The translations under genes were made by a program, and so were the position numbers. Below are positions 18,201-25,986 of a stretch of 64,000 bases of DNA, piece by piece. The stretch covers positions 62,001 to 126,000 of the forward strand of contig NZ_JAIVKK010000005.1 of NCBI RefSeq assembly GCF_020524005.1. The letters run 5' to 3'. How positions within the stretch are numbered: the first letter of the stretch is position 1; every line of letters starts with the position of its first letter. Below the pieces are notes generated by a model, which was not told the origin of the DNA, did not search any database, and worked only from the letters and a program-made list of their open reading frames with translations. Source of the stretch: Microbulbifer aggregans (GTDB taxonomy: Bacteria > Pseudomonadota > Gammaproteobacteria > Pseudomonadales > Cellvibrionaceae).

Positions 18201-18791
18201 ATAGAGCCCGTAGTCCAGTACCTCCTGCACCGTAGCGGGGTTGAGGACGGGTATATGCATGTCGACGAAAGCGAACTCGGACTGACCGGGATAGGACGAA
18301 GACTTACAGCCGTGGTCATCACCGGCGATGATCAGGGCTCCGCCCCTGGGCGAAGAGCCGGCAGCGTTCGCATGGCGAAACGCATCGCAGGAACGGTCAA
18401 CCCCGGGAGTTTTTCCGTACCAGATACCGCATACCCCATCCACTTCCGCACCATCAAACAGGCCCACTTGCTGCGAACCCCATACGGAAGTCGCCGCTAG
18501 CTCTTCGTTGACGCCGGGTACGAAGCGGATGTTGTACTCATCCAGCATTTTCTTCGCGCGCGATAGCTGCTGGTCGTAACCGCCGAGTGGCGAGCCACGG
18601 TATCCGGAAATAAACGTCGCAGTATTGAGACCGCGAGCGCGGTCAATGCGCATTTGATCAATGGGCAAACGCACCAGGGCCTGGATCCCTGACAGCAGTA
18701 CCTGCCCCTGGAGGGTGGTGTATCGATCATCCAGAGAAACCGGGGCCGCTTTGGCAACCTGGGTCTCACTGGCCATTTTTTGCTCGCTCAT
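15237..18791 (-). CDS. Indolepyruvate:ferredoxin oxidoreductase, fused alpha/beta subunits (IorA-IorB type)
   Basis: Single 1184-residue enzyme that oxidatively decarboxylates aryl- or branched 2-oxoacids (from amino-acid transamination) to acyl-CoA using ferredoxin. It has a pyrimidine-type domain (RGSPLGGYDQQLSRAKKML), a TPP-binding domain (FCAGCPHNRST, GDGTYFHSG, NDAVAMTGGQPHDG), a [4Fe-4S] Cys-rich insert (VCEGCGDCVTQSSC, SCNQDMSCVNGFCPS) and an IorB gamma-type domain (LVTGVGGTGVVTIGALLA). Start at 18791 (MSEQKMASET): the frame stays open 105 bp further upstream, but that part is Ser/Arg-rich. An Lrp/AsnC regulator is divergent 264 bp away. Substrate specificity is inferred from the family. 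Confidence 0.9.
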   Translation of the reverse strand: MSEQKMASETQVAKAAPVSLDDRYTTLQGQVLLSGIQALVRLPIDQMRIDRARGLNTATFISGYRGSPLGGYDQQLSRAKKMLDEYNIRFVPGVNEELAATSVWGSQQVGLFDGAEVDGVCGIWYGKTPGVDRSCDAFRHANAAGSSPRGGALIIAGDDHGCKSSSYPGQSEFAFVDMHIPVLNPATVQEVLDYGLYGLELSRFSGCWVAMITLAENMDSSSMVEVNPAGVSFTYPEVKQPEGGLNIRKQDNPLEQEERLWRYKRPAALAFARANQLNKLVLDTPDATLGIVTAGKAHLDLMQAFEDMGIDEAQAKALGIRILKVGMTYPLDVPGIQEFARGLDSLLVLEEKRSLMEVQLKEELYNVHLRDPNFPRILGKVDEHDNPLLPMYGELSPAVVAQVLGYLLGEDKLGERARHRLMRLDALAERISAQAGSSVARLPMFCAGCPHNRSTRVPEGSRALAGIGCHYMAQWLDRETYTFTQMGAEGVNWIGQAAFTSEPHVFVNLGDGTYFHSGILAIRAAVAARVNITYKILFNDAVAMTGGQPHDGELRPDMICRQVLAEGVNKVVLVMDNTSKYGNALAFPAEVEIRHRDHMPAVMEELRESPGCTVIVYDQTCATELRRKRKRGLLPKAEGRPFINELVCEGCGDCVTQSSCIAVEKVETALGDKRRVNQTSCNQDMSCVNGFCPSFVTVKGGKLSKRAGVGDTLCDTADKLVQPVLPALNEPFNLLVTGVGGTGVVTIGALLAMSAHIEGKACSTLDQTGLAQKGGAVYSHVRFADDPSSLQAVRISDGRADALMACDLIAAGNLSASLAKLDETHSRAVVNTHLSPTAASVLGREDIHSPQAVLDTIKDAVLKLDVVEGHKLTKAALGDTLAANIFMLGFAWQKGLIPLGLDAIRQAISLNGVAVEANLQGLAAGRLAAADPDTLNRLLVQEEVEVLPRGLEGVVAHRVAHLTGYQNAALARRYRALVDKVKDAEILKVPGSDALAETVARNYAKLLAYKDEYEVARLYSDSRFVESLRESFAGDFELEFNLAPPLLSPFDKITGRPRKLKFGGWMMKAFGLLAKLKFLRGTALDIFGYTAERKMERRLIAEYEQVVDEVVGKLNASNHAAAIELLNYPDLIRGYGPVKDANVAKAKELKELSLQRFYNPKAGVEGAAAAPVEVFDPAKAQQVG

Positions 18792-19055
18792 ACGCCTACA
18801 TCTTCCGCTTTTGCACGAATGTCCGCTTCCAGTTTGTAGAATTGGCACTCGATAATTATTGTGATTCGAGGCGCGCGCCGCAGATTGAGGCGCCATTATT
18901 TATGGCTTGTAGCAAAGGCTGCCAAATACAGCGACGGCGTGGTCAAGTCATACTAGTGCCTAGCGCGCAACAAGACATTGCTTTATTTGCACTGTTCTGC
19001 GTAAAATTATGACAGCCATCTCGGCTAGCACAGAAACTGTAGGACAGGAGTTTAT

Positions 19056-19526
19056 ATGAAGCGCTCAACAGACCTGGATGATTTCGACCGCAAGATTTTG
19101 CGGGCGCTGCAGGAGAACGCCGATTATTCCATGGCCGAGCTGGGCGACAAAGTCGGTCTTTCCCATACCCCTTGCTGGCGACGCATCAAACGTCTGGAAG
19201 CAGAGGGCATCATCCGTGGCCGCGTCACGCTGCTCGACCCGCGTAAACTTGACTTGGGGGTCACAGTATACTGCTATGTGACGATTCACAACCACGACGA
19301 AGACTCGCTGAATAGCTTCGAATCTGCGGTGCAGGATGTAAATGAAGTGGTGGAATGCTACTCCACCAGTGGTGATAAAGACTATGTATTACGTGTTGTC
19401 GTAGACAGCGTGGAACACTACGAGCAATTACTGAAACGCTCTCTGGTACACCTGCCCAACGTGGCCTCGGTCAACTCCACTTTCGCACTGAAACAGGTCA
19501 AGTACACCACTCAACTGCCTCTGTAA
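19056..19526 (+). CDS. Lrp/AsnC family transcriptional regulator
   Basis: DNA-binding leucine-responsive-type regulator of 156 residues: N-terminal winged helix-turn-helix (LDDFDRKILRALQENADYS, MAELGDKVGLSHTPCWRRIK) and C-terminal RAM/ACT-like ligand domain (GVTVYCYVTIHNH to KQVKYTTQLPL). A canonical AGGAG precedes the ATG at 19056. It is divergent from the fused indolepyruvate oxidoreductase gene, 264 bp apart, and Lrp members next to amino-acid catabolic genes usually control them. I infer that it regulates the IOR in response to an aromatic or branched amino acid. Confidence 0.88.
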   Translation: MKRSTDLDDFDRKILRALQENADYSMAELGDKVGLSHTPCWRRIKRLEAEGIIRGRVTLLDPRKLDLGVTVYCYVTIHNHDEDSLNSFESAVQDVNEVVECYSTSGDKDYVLRVVVDSVEHYEQLLKRSLVHLPNVASVNSTFALKQVKYTTQLPL

Positions 19527-19562
19527 GCCTCCGCCTCCCGGCTGCTAAGGGGTAAGGGTTCC

Positions 19563-19597
19563 GAGCCCAGCGCTGGTATTGAAACCAGTGTGGGCTC
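19563..19597. terminator. Imperfect hairpin between the Lrp and shikimate-kinase genes
   Basis: GAGCCCA-GCGCTGGT / ACCAGTG-TGGGCTC forms an imperfect stem around ATTGAA. There is no T tract on the plus strand, so termination is only suggested by position between convergent genes. Confidence 0.3.
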
Positions 19598-19643
19598 CTG
19601 CAGCCTGCCCCGAGTTCCGCTTGCTGACAGTTCACAGCCGCAA

Positions 19644-20153
19644 CTAGCGGGTCTCGAGCTTGCTGGTCACCTGCCACAATACCTGCTCCAGACTCAATCC
19701 ATCGCAGTCCACCACAATATCAGCGTAACGGCGATACAGTGCCTGACGCTCCTCAAATAGCGCCTCAAAGCTTTGCCCGGGTGCTTTGGCAATCCCACGG
19801 CTTTCGTAATTGTGAATTCGCCGGCGCAGTTCGTCCGCCGAGCAATTAAGGAAAACCGCTGGACCAAAGCTCAGCAGGTTGTGCATTCCCTCTTCGCTGT
19901 ATACCGCACTGCCGCCAGTCGCGATCACGTGGTTTGGCAAGTTTGCCTCTGCGATTACCTCGCCCTCGATCCGGCGCAGGTTCAGGTAATCCGATTCATT
20001 CATGATTTCCTGCAGGGTCTTGTCTTCCCGCAGCTGGATCAGCACATCCGTATCTACAAAGTCCTTGGCCAACTCTTTCGCTAACAGAACCCCCAGAGTA
20101 CTTTTACCGGCACCAGGCATACCGATCAGAACCACACTGCCCTTGCTATGCAT
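19644..20153 (-). CDS. Shikimate kinase
   Basis: P-loop kinase of 169 residues that phosphorylates shikimate in aromatic amino-acid biosynthesis. Walker A is GMPGAGKST; Walker B-like and substrate positions include FVDTDVLIQ, LRRIEGEVI and ATGGSAVYSEEG, as in AroK/AroL. It is about the usual length. A GGAAG lies nine bases before the ATG at 20153. It is followed 35 bp away (upstream on the minus strand) by an acyltransferase gene and may be in a transcription unit with it. Nothing nearby links it to the rest of the shikimate pathway, and AroK versus AroL cannot be told apart here. A related thymidylate- or gluconate-kinase fold is the main alternative, but the shikimate signature GG-S-AVY-EEG fits well. 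Confidence 0.85.
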   Translation of the reverse strand: MHSKGSVVLIGMPGAGKSTLGVLLAKELAKDFVDTDVLIQLREDKTLQEIMNESDYLNLRRIEGEVIAEANLPNHVIATGGSAVYSEEGMHNLLSFGPAVFLNCSADELRRRIHNYESRGIAKAPGQSFEALFEERQALYRRYADIVVDCDGLSLEQVLWQVTSKLETR

Positions 20154-20188
20154 GTTTATTGAACTTCCTATTTATACGGCCTACTTCG

Positions 20189-20911
20189 TTAATCCCCTCG
20201 CCGCGGCAGTATCAAAGACCGCAGCCAGCCCAACAGGCTGTTGCCCGCGAGCAGCATTTTATCCAATTCATCCAGATTGTGCGCCTGGCGGAAACTATCG
20301 GCAAACAGGTCCTCACGGGTAATCATCCGGCGTCCGGGGCTGATCTGTTTGATTTCCCGAGCCGGATTGCCCGCGACCACGCTATTGGCCGGTACATCTT
20401 TGGTCACAACGCTGCCGGCACCCACTACGGCGTTGTCACCTATGGAGACACCCTTACACACGATGGCACTGTCACCAATCCATACATTGTCGCCAATAAC
20501 GATGGGCGCCGTACAACGAAATGGTCGGGCGCGATTATAGATGCCGTGCCAATCCGAATCGGATATATACACGTTTGCCGCAAACATACAGGCCTTGCCA
20601 ATCACGATGGATTCCGCTGCCGAAATTCGCACACCGGGCGAGACAAGCACATAGTCCCCTATGGAAATATGGGCATCCCCACCCCGGGGTGCCAGTGCCG
20701 TAAAACGGATGCAGTTATCCGGCGTAGAAATAAGGTGCGGAAAATTTCCGAGCCGAATATTGCTGCCGAACACTTTGACCGATGCCGGGTGCATGATCTC
20801 CGGCTCTCGCCCACAAGCATCGAACTGGGGCAGTAAAAAGTGTCGCACTTTCCAGTTGCGCCATTGGAGCATCCATCGCTTCAGCCAATAAGGTCTATGA
20901 TCCTTGCGCAT
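20189..20911 (-). CDS. Left-handed beta-helix acyl/acetyltransferase
   Basis: Trimeric LbH (hexapeptide-repeat) acyltransferase of 240 residues of the WbbJ/LacA/NodL type. The core shows hexapeptide turns (IRISAAESIVIGKACMFAAN, APIVIGDNVWIGDSAIVCKG, VSIGDNAVVGAGSVVTKDVP, ANSVVAGNPAREI), and Arg/Lys-rich ends suggest membrane or nucleic surface contact. These enzymes acetylate sugars or antibiotics with acetyl-CoA. It lies 35 bp from the shikimate kinase start and upstream of the GT/methyltransferase group, so an O-acetyl transferase for surface glycans is plausible but unproven. The ATG at 20911 has AGG immediately before it and its start is uncertain. Confidence 0.75.
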   Translation of the reverse strand: MRKDHRPYWLKRWMLQWRNWKVRHFLLPQFDACGREPEIMHPASVKVFGSNIRLGNFPHLISTPDNCIRFTALAPRGGDAHISIGDYVLVSPGVRISAAESIVIGKACMFAANVYISDSDWHGIYNRARPFRCTAPIVIGDNVWIGDSAIVCKGVSIGDNAVVGAGSVVTKDVPANSVVAGNPAREIKQISPGRRMITREDLFADSFRQAHNLDELDKMLLAGNSLLGWLRSLILPRRGD

Positions 20912-21028
20912 CCTGGGGATTGCCTACTCTTTCAGTTTGTTATTGTCACTGGCACTGTCGTTACAGCACATTGCATTCCTGCGTCCCGGCAATTACCTTC
21001 ACGCAATAATCAATTCAGATAGAACATC

Positions 21029-21649
21029 ATGGACAACACACTCCCCCTCGATATCGACACCGTCAAAGGCTTTCTTGATCCAGTGGAAGGCGATGCCCTT
21101 TATCGCCTGGCGGCGGACGCCAGCAATCTGGGCCCATGCCTGGAAGTTGGCAGCTACTGCGGTAAATCCACGGTGTATATTGGCAGTGCCTGCAAATTGA
21201 TGAACAACACCCTGTTTGCTGTCGACCACCACCGCGGATCTGAAGAGCACCAACCGGGCGAGGAATACCACGATAGCGAACTGTTTGATCCGCAAGCGCA
21301 ACTGATGGACAGTTTTCACAGTTTCCGCAGCAATATGCGAAAAGCCGAGCTTGAGAGCTGTGTCGTACCGATTGTCGCGCCGTCAGGGATAGCTGCCCGC
21401 CACTGGAACACCCCGCTGGGAATGGTATTTATCGACGGAGGCCACTCGCGGGAAGCGGCCTTGACGGACTACCGTAGCTGGGTTCGCCATATCGTACCGG
21501 GCGGATTCCTCGCCATTCACGACATTTTCCCCAACCCGCAAGATGGCGGCCAGGCTCCCTACGAGATATACCAGTTAGCGCTGGCTTCCGCTCAGTTCGA
21601 GCTGGTCGAGATGGTCAAAACGCTCGGCATCCTGCGGCGCGTCCAGTAA
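21029..21649 (+). CDS. Class I SAM-dependent methyltransferase
   Basis: Methyltransferase of 206 residues. Motif I is CLEVGSYCGKSTVYIGS near residue 37, motif II-like FAVDHHRGSEEHQ, and the post-motif segment is MVFIDGGHSREAALTDYRSW, a type seen in methyltransferases acting on glycan or small-molecule acceptors; it closes with GGFLAIHDIFP and a helical end. The family is often annotated as class I SAM-dependent methyltransferase with no fixed substrate. Its last 75 bp overlap, convergently, the toroid-protein gene on the minus strand. No strong ribosome-binding site precedes ATG 21029. Confidence 0.75.
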   Translation: MDNTLPLDIDTVKGFLDPVEGDALYRLAADASNLGPCLEVGSYCGKSTVYIGSACKLMNNTLFAVDHHRGSEEHQPGEEYHDSELFDPQAQLMDSFHSFRSNMRKAELESCVVPIVAPSGIAARHWNTPLGMVFIDGGHSREAALTDYRSWVRHIVPGGFLAIHDIFPNPQDGGQAPYEIYQLALASAQFELVEMVKTLGILRRVQ

Positions 21650-22699
21650 CTCGACACGGGTAAACAGCCTGCTGGCAGGGGTAAGCCCTGTCAGCGCATC
21701 CGCAGCCAGCATCATGGCGCCGACGGTCCAGGTGGTTTTTTCCTCGGGCCAGATCGCACTATCGCGATACACGTAGCCGGTCCAATAACCGCCGTCACTA
21801 TCCTGCCAACGGTGAAGCGCGCGATAGATTTTCAGGGCTTTGCTCCCCTCCCCTGCCGCCAGAAGCGCCATAGTCAATTCGCAGGATTCCGCCACCGTAA
21901 CCCAGGGCTCATCGTTCACACAGCGACAGCCGAGTCCGGCCACGACAAATTCGTCCCATTTTTTCTGCAGCCGCATGCGCGCGGCATTGCCGGTAAACGC
22001 ACCGCTGAGCACCGGATAGAACCAATCCATGGAAAACCGGGCCTTGCTTTCCCATGTGCGATCGAAACGCTCGGGATTTTCACGCAGCGCAATACCGAGC
22101 CGATGTCGCCCTTCCACCCAGGAGCGACTTTCAATACCCAGCGTGTGCGCGATATTGATCCCGCATTCGAGGCTCTTGTAGACAGATGAGCAACCTGTAA
22201 TCAGCGCATCCTGCAACGGCTGACCATCAGCATCCACCGCCCACTGAATCTCGCCATACTCGGACTGAAGCGACAACACAAAGCCCAGCGCCTTCTCGAC
22301 TACCGGCCACAAACGGACCAGAAATGCCCGGTTCTCGCTGATCAGATAGTGATGCCAGACTCCCGTCGCGATATACGCTACAAAATTGCTCTCGCGGCGT
22401 TCGCAATTGTCAATTTCGCCATTTCGATATGCCGCCCACCAACTGCCGTCCGGCAATTGATTTTGAGCCAGCCAGTCGTACGCCTTTTCCGCCGCAGCAA
22501 ACTCGCCGGCAATGCTTAACCCCATTGCGGCTTCAACGTGATCCCAAGGGTCGGCGTAGTGCCCAGAAAACCAGGGGATGGAACCATCATCCAGTTGCTG
22601 GGACAGAATATAGGCCGCGCTACTTTGCAAAAAGTTTTCGGGAAACACTCGCTGTGCAGTCGCACTCACTGTCGCGGTCGCGACGAGTTGATCGCTCAC
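21575..22699 (-). CDS. Alpha/alpha-toroid 'prenyltransferase-like' protein of unknown function
   Basis: Protein of 374 residues from a GTG start that overlaps the upstream methyltransferase stop by 4 bp (GTGA), so translation is coupled. Repeated helix-pair motifs (LDDGSIPWFSGHYADPWDHV, LPDGSWWAAYRNGE, WQDSDGGYWTGYVYRDS) resemble the QW/squalene-cyclase or prenyltransferase alpha-toroid. There is no DXDD cyclase motif or polyprenyl diphosphate Asp-rich motif that I can see. Aromatic-rich segments (WFYPVLSG, TTWTVGAMM) line the repeat. It is annotated in other genomes as a prenyltransferase- or phenyltransferase-domain protein, as far as I recall; its activity is unknown. Its 3' end overlaps the convergent methyltransferase by 75 bp. 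Confidence 0.72.
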   Translation of the reverse strand: MSDQLVATATVSATAQRVFPENFLQSSAAYILSQQLDDGSIPWFSGHYADPWDHVEAAMGLSIAGEFAAAEKAYDWLAQNQLPDGSWWAAYRNGEIDNCERRESNFVAYIATGVWHHYLISENRAFLVRLWPVVEKALGFVLSLQSEYGEIQWAVDADGQPLQDALITGCSSVYKSLECGINIAHTLGIESRSWVEGRHRLGIALRENPERFDRTWESKARFSMDWFYPVLSGAFTGNAARMRLQKKWDEFVVAGLGCRCVNDEPWVTVAESCELTMALLAAGEGSKALKIYRALHRWQDSDGGYWTGYVYRDSAIWPEEKTTWTVGAMMLAADALTGLTPASRLFTRVELLDAPQDAERFDHLDQLELSGSQR

Positions 22700-23481
22700 G
22701 CCGCCACCTCCCGAGCGGTTTCACTTGGGGAAACCATGCTCACATCAACTCTGGAAGATGCCCCGGAAACCAGGGCCTCGGGTTTAACAAAATACAGCGC
22801 GATGCTTTTACCCAACAACGGATTGAGCAGCTTTTCCACCACACGTGTAAGCCGGGGCTTCTGCATCAGATCCCAAACCAGAAAACGGTGATAGGCACGG
22901 ACAACACCCGCGTCATCCCGCCCCCAAAGCAGGCACTTCAACCACCAGTATGGCGAATGCAATGCGTGCGCTTTGTGGCGCGCAAAATACCGGTGCCCGA
23001 GGGTTTCTATACGACTGCGGAGCTGCTTTTCCCTGAAAATTCGGATGTGCCCTCCTTCAACCTGGTGATAGGCCTCCGAGAGCTTCCAGCAAACCCACTC
23101 CGGAAAAAATGCCGGGACAGTCGCAGCAAAAATCCCACCGGGTTTCAAAATTCGATCAATTTCTTTCAACACCCCCTGGTAGTCGTGGATATGCTCCAGT
23201 ACTTCGGAGCAAATCACTACATCGAAGGCGTCATCGGCAAACGGCAGTTGCAGACCATTACCCACACCGAGCAATAACCGGCCACGGCAGTCAGAAGCCT
23301 CGGTAAAGGGAGCGGCCTTGTCCTTCGCGGTACGTACGTCACTCAGACTGAGGTCGAAGCCATATACATCAACCGGATCAGTAATCATCAGGTGAATCGC
23401 ATGACGACCTTCGCCACATCCCAGATCCAGTACTTTCTGGCCCGCTTTCAGGTTGAGAAGTTCGGGATTGACCGTAATCAT
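22696..23481 (-). CDS. Class I SAM-dependent methyltransferase (Methyltransf_11 type)
   Basis: Methyltransferase of 261 residues whose ATG at 23481 overlaps the previous stop as TGATG, so it is coupled to the GT4 gene before it, and its own stop overlaps the GTG of the toroid gene. Motif I is KVLDLGCGEGRHAIH, then VYGFDLSLSDV, CSEVLEHIHDYQGVLKEI and LKPGGIFAATVPA, the usual UbiE-like order. The C-terminus (FEWVCWKLSEAYHQ; YHRFLVWDLMQKPRLTRVVEK) suggests a membrane-peripheral or protein-contact segment. Substrate unknown. GGAAGCGG is the likely ribosome-binding site. The frame is open further upstream to 23514, but the coupled start is favoured. Confidence 0.82.
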   Translation of the reverse strand: MITVNPELLNLKAGQKVLDLGCGEGRHAIHLMITDPVDVYGFDLSLSDVRTAKDKAAPFTEASDCRGRLLLGVGNGLQLPFADDAFDVVICSEVLEHIHDYQGVLKEIDRILKPGGIFAATVPAFFPEWVCWKLSEAYHQVEGGHIRIFREKQLRSRIETLGHRYFARHKAHALHSPYWWLKCLLWGRDDAGVVRAYHRFLVWDLMQKPRLTRVVEKLLNPLLGKSIALYFVKPEALVSGASSRVDVSMVSPSETAREVAA

Positions 23482-24881
23482 CAGGCCGCTTCCCCACTCT
23501 TTTGAGGCGCACAATCAGCACACTCGTCAGTATTGGCAGCCTTTTTTTGCATCTCTTCAGGAGCACCACGTAACCGCGCACGATCTATCGCGCTCCCCTT
23601 GCCCTGACGCTGCGCGAGTATTTCGCGATAAAACTGTGTCAGCTGCTCTGCGACCCGGCGCCAGGAAAATTCGAGCTCGATGCGCTCCCGCCCAAGGCGA
23701 CTGTATTTTTCACACAACGTCGGATCAGAGAGGAGACGATCCACTGCCCGTGACAGTGCGCCACTATCTCCCGCTGGAACAATGATGCCAGCATCACCTA
23801 CCACCTCTGGCAGAGCACCGCCATCACTGGAAATGACCGGCACTCCGCAGGCCATCGCCTCTCCCGCAGGCAACCCAAACCCTTCATAAAGCGATGGGCA
23901 CACCACCATCTGCGAGGTGCAATAATACTCCACCATTTCCTGATGGCTGATTCCGGAGACAAACTGCACCGTATCCTCCAGTTTCAACTCCCGTAACAAT
24001 TGCTCAGTTGCTCCACCGGCCTGCAGTTTGCCGACCACCAGCACTTCCAGCTCCGGGTATTTCGGGCGTAATAACGCCACCGCCTGTAACAGAAAGCGCA
24101 GCCCTTTGAGCGGCTGATCTGCCGAGGCCGTAGTCATTATCCGCATCGAGTTTCGCTTCAGCCCTGGCACCGGATGAAAAACTTCAGTATCGATACCGTT
24201 GTATATCAGCTGCATTTGCTCCCGGCGCACACCAAACTGATCGACAATATCCTCTAGAGATTGCGTTGATACCGTAACAATATGTTTTAACTTTCTTGCA
24301 ACGCGTTTCTGCATGCGTAAAAAGTTGTGCCAGCGCCGCACCAGCAGGCGATAAAACCAATCCGGTGCCGCATCGAGCGCCAGCTGGCGGTCGCGGGTTA
24401 TCGGGTGATGTATTGTCGCTACTACGGGAATTCCCGATTTTTCGATATCAAGCAGGCCATAACACAGGGACTGGTTATCGTGAACAATATCGTATTGCGT
24501 TCCGTCACGACGTAAATACCTGGACACGCGCCGACCAAAGGTATAGGGCTCGGCAAATCCACCGGTCAGCTTACTGAACCACTCAAAAAAATCGGCCCAG
24601 CTTCGTAAATGCCGAAGGCGAAGCGCCATGGCCGGATTGGCATGTTCATAGAGATTGAGACCGGGCATTTTAATCAGGCGAACCCGCGCATCCAGTTCCG
24701 GATACGGCTGCCCGGAGATGACATCGACCTCATGACCGGCATCCACCAGCGCTTTACTGAGGTAATGCAGATAAATTCCCTGCCCGCCGCAATGGGGATG
24801 ACTGCGATAGCCCAGCAGGCAGATTTTCAGCGGTCGATCAGCAACCGCGAGACCGTCGGTAGATTCTCCCAAGGCGGTCAT
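23481..24881 (-). CDS. GT4 family glycosyltransferase leading a coupled operon
   Basis: GT-B glycosyltransferase of 466 residues, the first gene of the GT4 / methyltransferase / toroid operon. The acceptor domain has YRSHPHCGGQGIYLHYLSKA; the donor domain has YNGIDTEVFHPVPG, TTASADQPLKGLRFLLQAV, SGISHQEMVEYYCTSQMVV and SLYEGFGLPAGEAMACGVPV (E-x7-type GEAMACG loop). The ATG at 24881 is preceded by GGGGAG. An in-frame Met 34 residues upstream would add Trp/Arg-rich sequence unlike GT4. Its C-terminal ~40 residues are charged and not part of the fold. It is separated from ompW by 319 bp that contain the ompW terminator and the operon promoter region. Confidence 0.85.
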   Translation of the reverse strand: MTALGESTDGLAVADRPLKICLLGYRSHPHCGGQGIYLHYLSKALVDAGHEVDVISGQPYPELDARVRLIKMPGLNLYEHANPAMALRLRHLRSWADFFEWFSKLTGGFAEPYTFGRRVSRYLRRDGTQYDIVHDNQSLCYGLLDIEKSGIPVVATIHHPITRDRQLALDAAPDWFYRLLVRRWHNFLRMQKRVARKLKHIVTVSTQSLEDIVDQFGVRREQMQLIYNGIDTEVFHPVPGLKRNSMRIMTTASADQPLKGLRFLLQAVALLRPKYPELEVLVVGKLQAGGATEQLLRELKLEDTVQFVSGISHQEMVEYYCTSQMVVCPSLYEGFGLPAGEAMACGVPVISSDGGALPEVVGDAGIIVPAGDSGALSRAVDRLLSDPTLCEKYSRLGRERIELEFSWRRVAEQLTQFYREILAQRQGKGSAIDRARLRGAPEEMQKKAANTDECADCAPQKSGEAA

Positions 24882-25200
24882 AAACTCCCCATATTTTATT
24901 GTTCTGGCAAGGCAAACTGCCGGTTGCCGAAAGGGCAAAGAATACACCGGCGAAGATATGACTGCCATACGCCATCGGTCCACATAATTGATGGGACTGT
25001 TCAGTCAACTTCAATATGGCAATACATACCCGTAATTGGCAGCCCCCGAGTGAATACAACCCGGAAAATCCCCCACCTGCCCCGCCATATATACGGCAAA
25101 ACCGGTATTACTGATTTCCAGAACGGTGCGCACAACAAAGCCCCGGACGTCACATATTCATGCGGCGTCCGGGGCGATGAAGTCTGGAGCAACGTTCAGA
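24882..25200. other. Intergenic region between ompW (minus) and the GT4 operon (minus)
   Basis: 319 bp without a gene that I can support. It contains the ompW terminator (25140-25175) and, on the side near 24882, the unmapped promoter of the GT4 operon. I see no clear -10/-35 pair. Confidence 0.5.
25140..25175 (-). terminator. Rho-independent terminator of ompW
   Basis: On the minus strand GCCCCGGACG pairs with CGTCCGGGGC around a 16-base loop that itself can pair partly (CGC-N-GCG), followed by TTTGTTGTG. It begins 25 bp past the ompW stop. Confidence 0.85.
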
Positions 25201-25986
25201 TCAGAAGCTGAATTTATAGCCAATCCCGAGATTGAAGATCCACGAGTCATAATCCATATCGTCTTTAATTCGCACTGACTCAACAGCACCGGTACTCAGG
25301 GTCAGGGCATCAAAGCCGAGCTCCAGTTCCGGATCCGCATCGATATACATTGCAGAGGCGTTGAACAACCAGTTGGCATTGCGACCAAATTCAATATCGA
25401 CACCGACCTGAGCAGTCCAGCTAAACGAACTACCGAAATTGATCAGGCCGTAATCGCCTGTACTGTCACTGTAAACCGGACGCAGGAAATCCTGTTCAAT
25501 ATCAGTGTAATTAATACCAACACCCACATAGGGCTGAACCCAGGATTCCACACAGACCGGATACCAGTCCAGATAGAGACTGGTTACATAAGTTTCAAAA
25601 TCGCCGACACTATCAGAAGCGCGAACATCAAAGTCCTCCGTCCGCACAAAGGCATCGATGCTTGCATCGAGATCTGCACTGTTCATGTGGTACAACTCTA
25701 ATGCCCAGTGGTCGGCCACAAAGAACGTACCGTTGATGAACCAGGTCGTATCTTCATCCAGATTCAGGGAGACATTCCCGATACCCTCAACCAGGGTGTC
25801 CGGGTCATTCGGATCTTCGACAAGAAACTCCAAATCATCCCGGGTGGACAATACGGAATCGTCAACATCCATGTAGGCAGCACCGATGCGTACGATCATG
25901 TCGCCGCCGGTAAAGTCGGCAAATGCCGGGGAGGTTGCGCCCACGGCGGCAAACGCCAGCGGGAGAATCAGGGACTTGGTTCGCAT
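25201..25986 (-). CDS. ompW: OmpW family outer-membrane protein
   Basis: Eight-stranded outer-membrane barrel of 261 residues with a signal peptide (TKSLILPLAFAAVGATSPAF) and OmpW-type strands (MIVRIGAAYMDVDDSVL, WFINGTFFVADHWALELYHM, SLYLDWYPVCVESWVQPYVG, WTAQVGVDIEFGRNANWLFN) ending with Phe (GIGYKFSF). An acidic insert near residues 50-75 (LVEDPNDPDTLVEGIGN) is longer than in E. coli OmpW. The start has AGGAG seven bases ahead. OmpW-type barrels are thought to pass small hydrophobic compounds. It is the single gene of its transcription unit. Confidence 0.9.
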   Translation of the reverse strand: MRTKSLILPLAFAAVGATSPAFADFTGGDMIVRIGAAYMDVDDSVLSTRDDLEFLVEDPNDPDTLVEGIGNVSLNLDEDTTWFINGTFFVADHWALELYHMNSADLDASIDAFVRTEDFDVRASDSVGDFETYVTSLYLDWYPVCVESWVQPYVGVGINYTDIEQDFLRPVYSDSTGDYGLINFGSSFSWTAQVGVDIEFGRNANWLFNASAMYIDADPELELGFDALTLSTGAVESVRIKDDMDYDSWIFNLGIGYKFSF

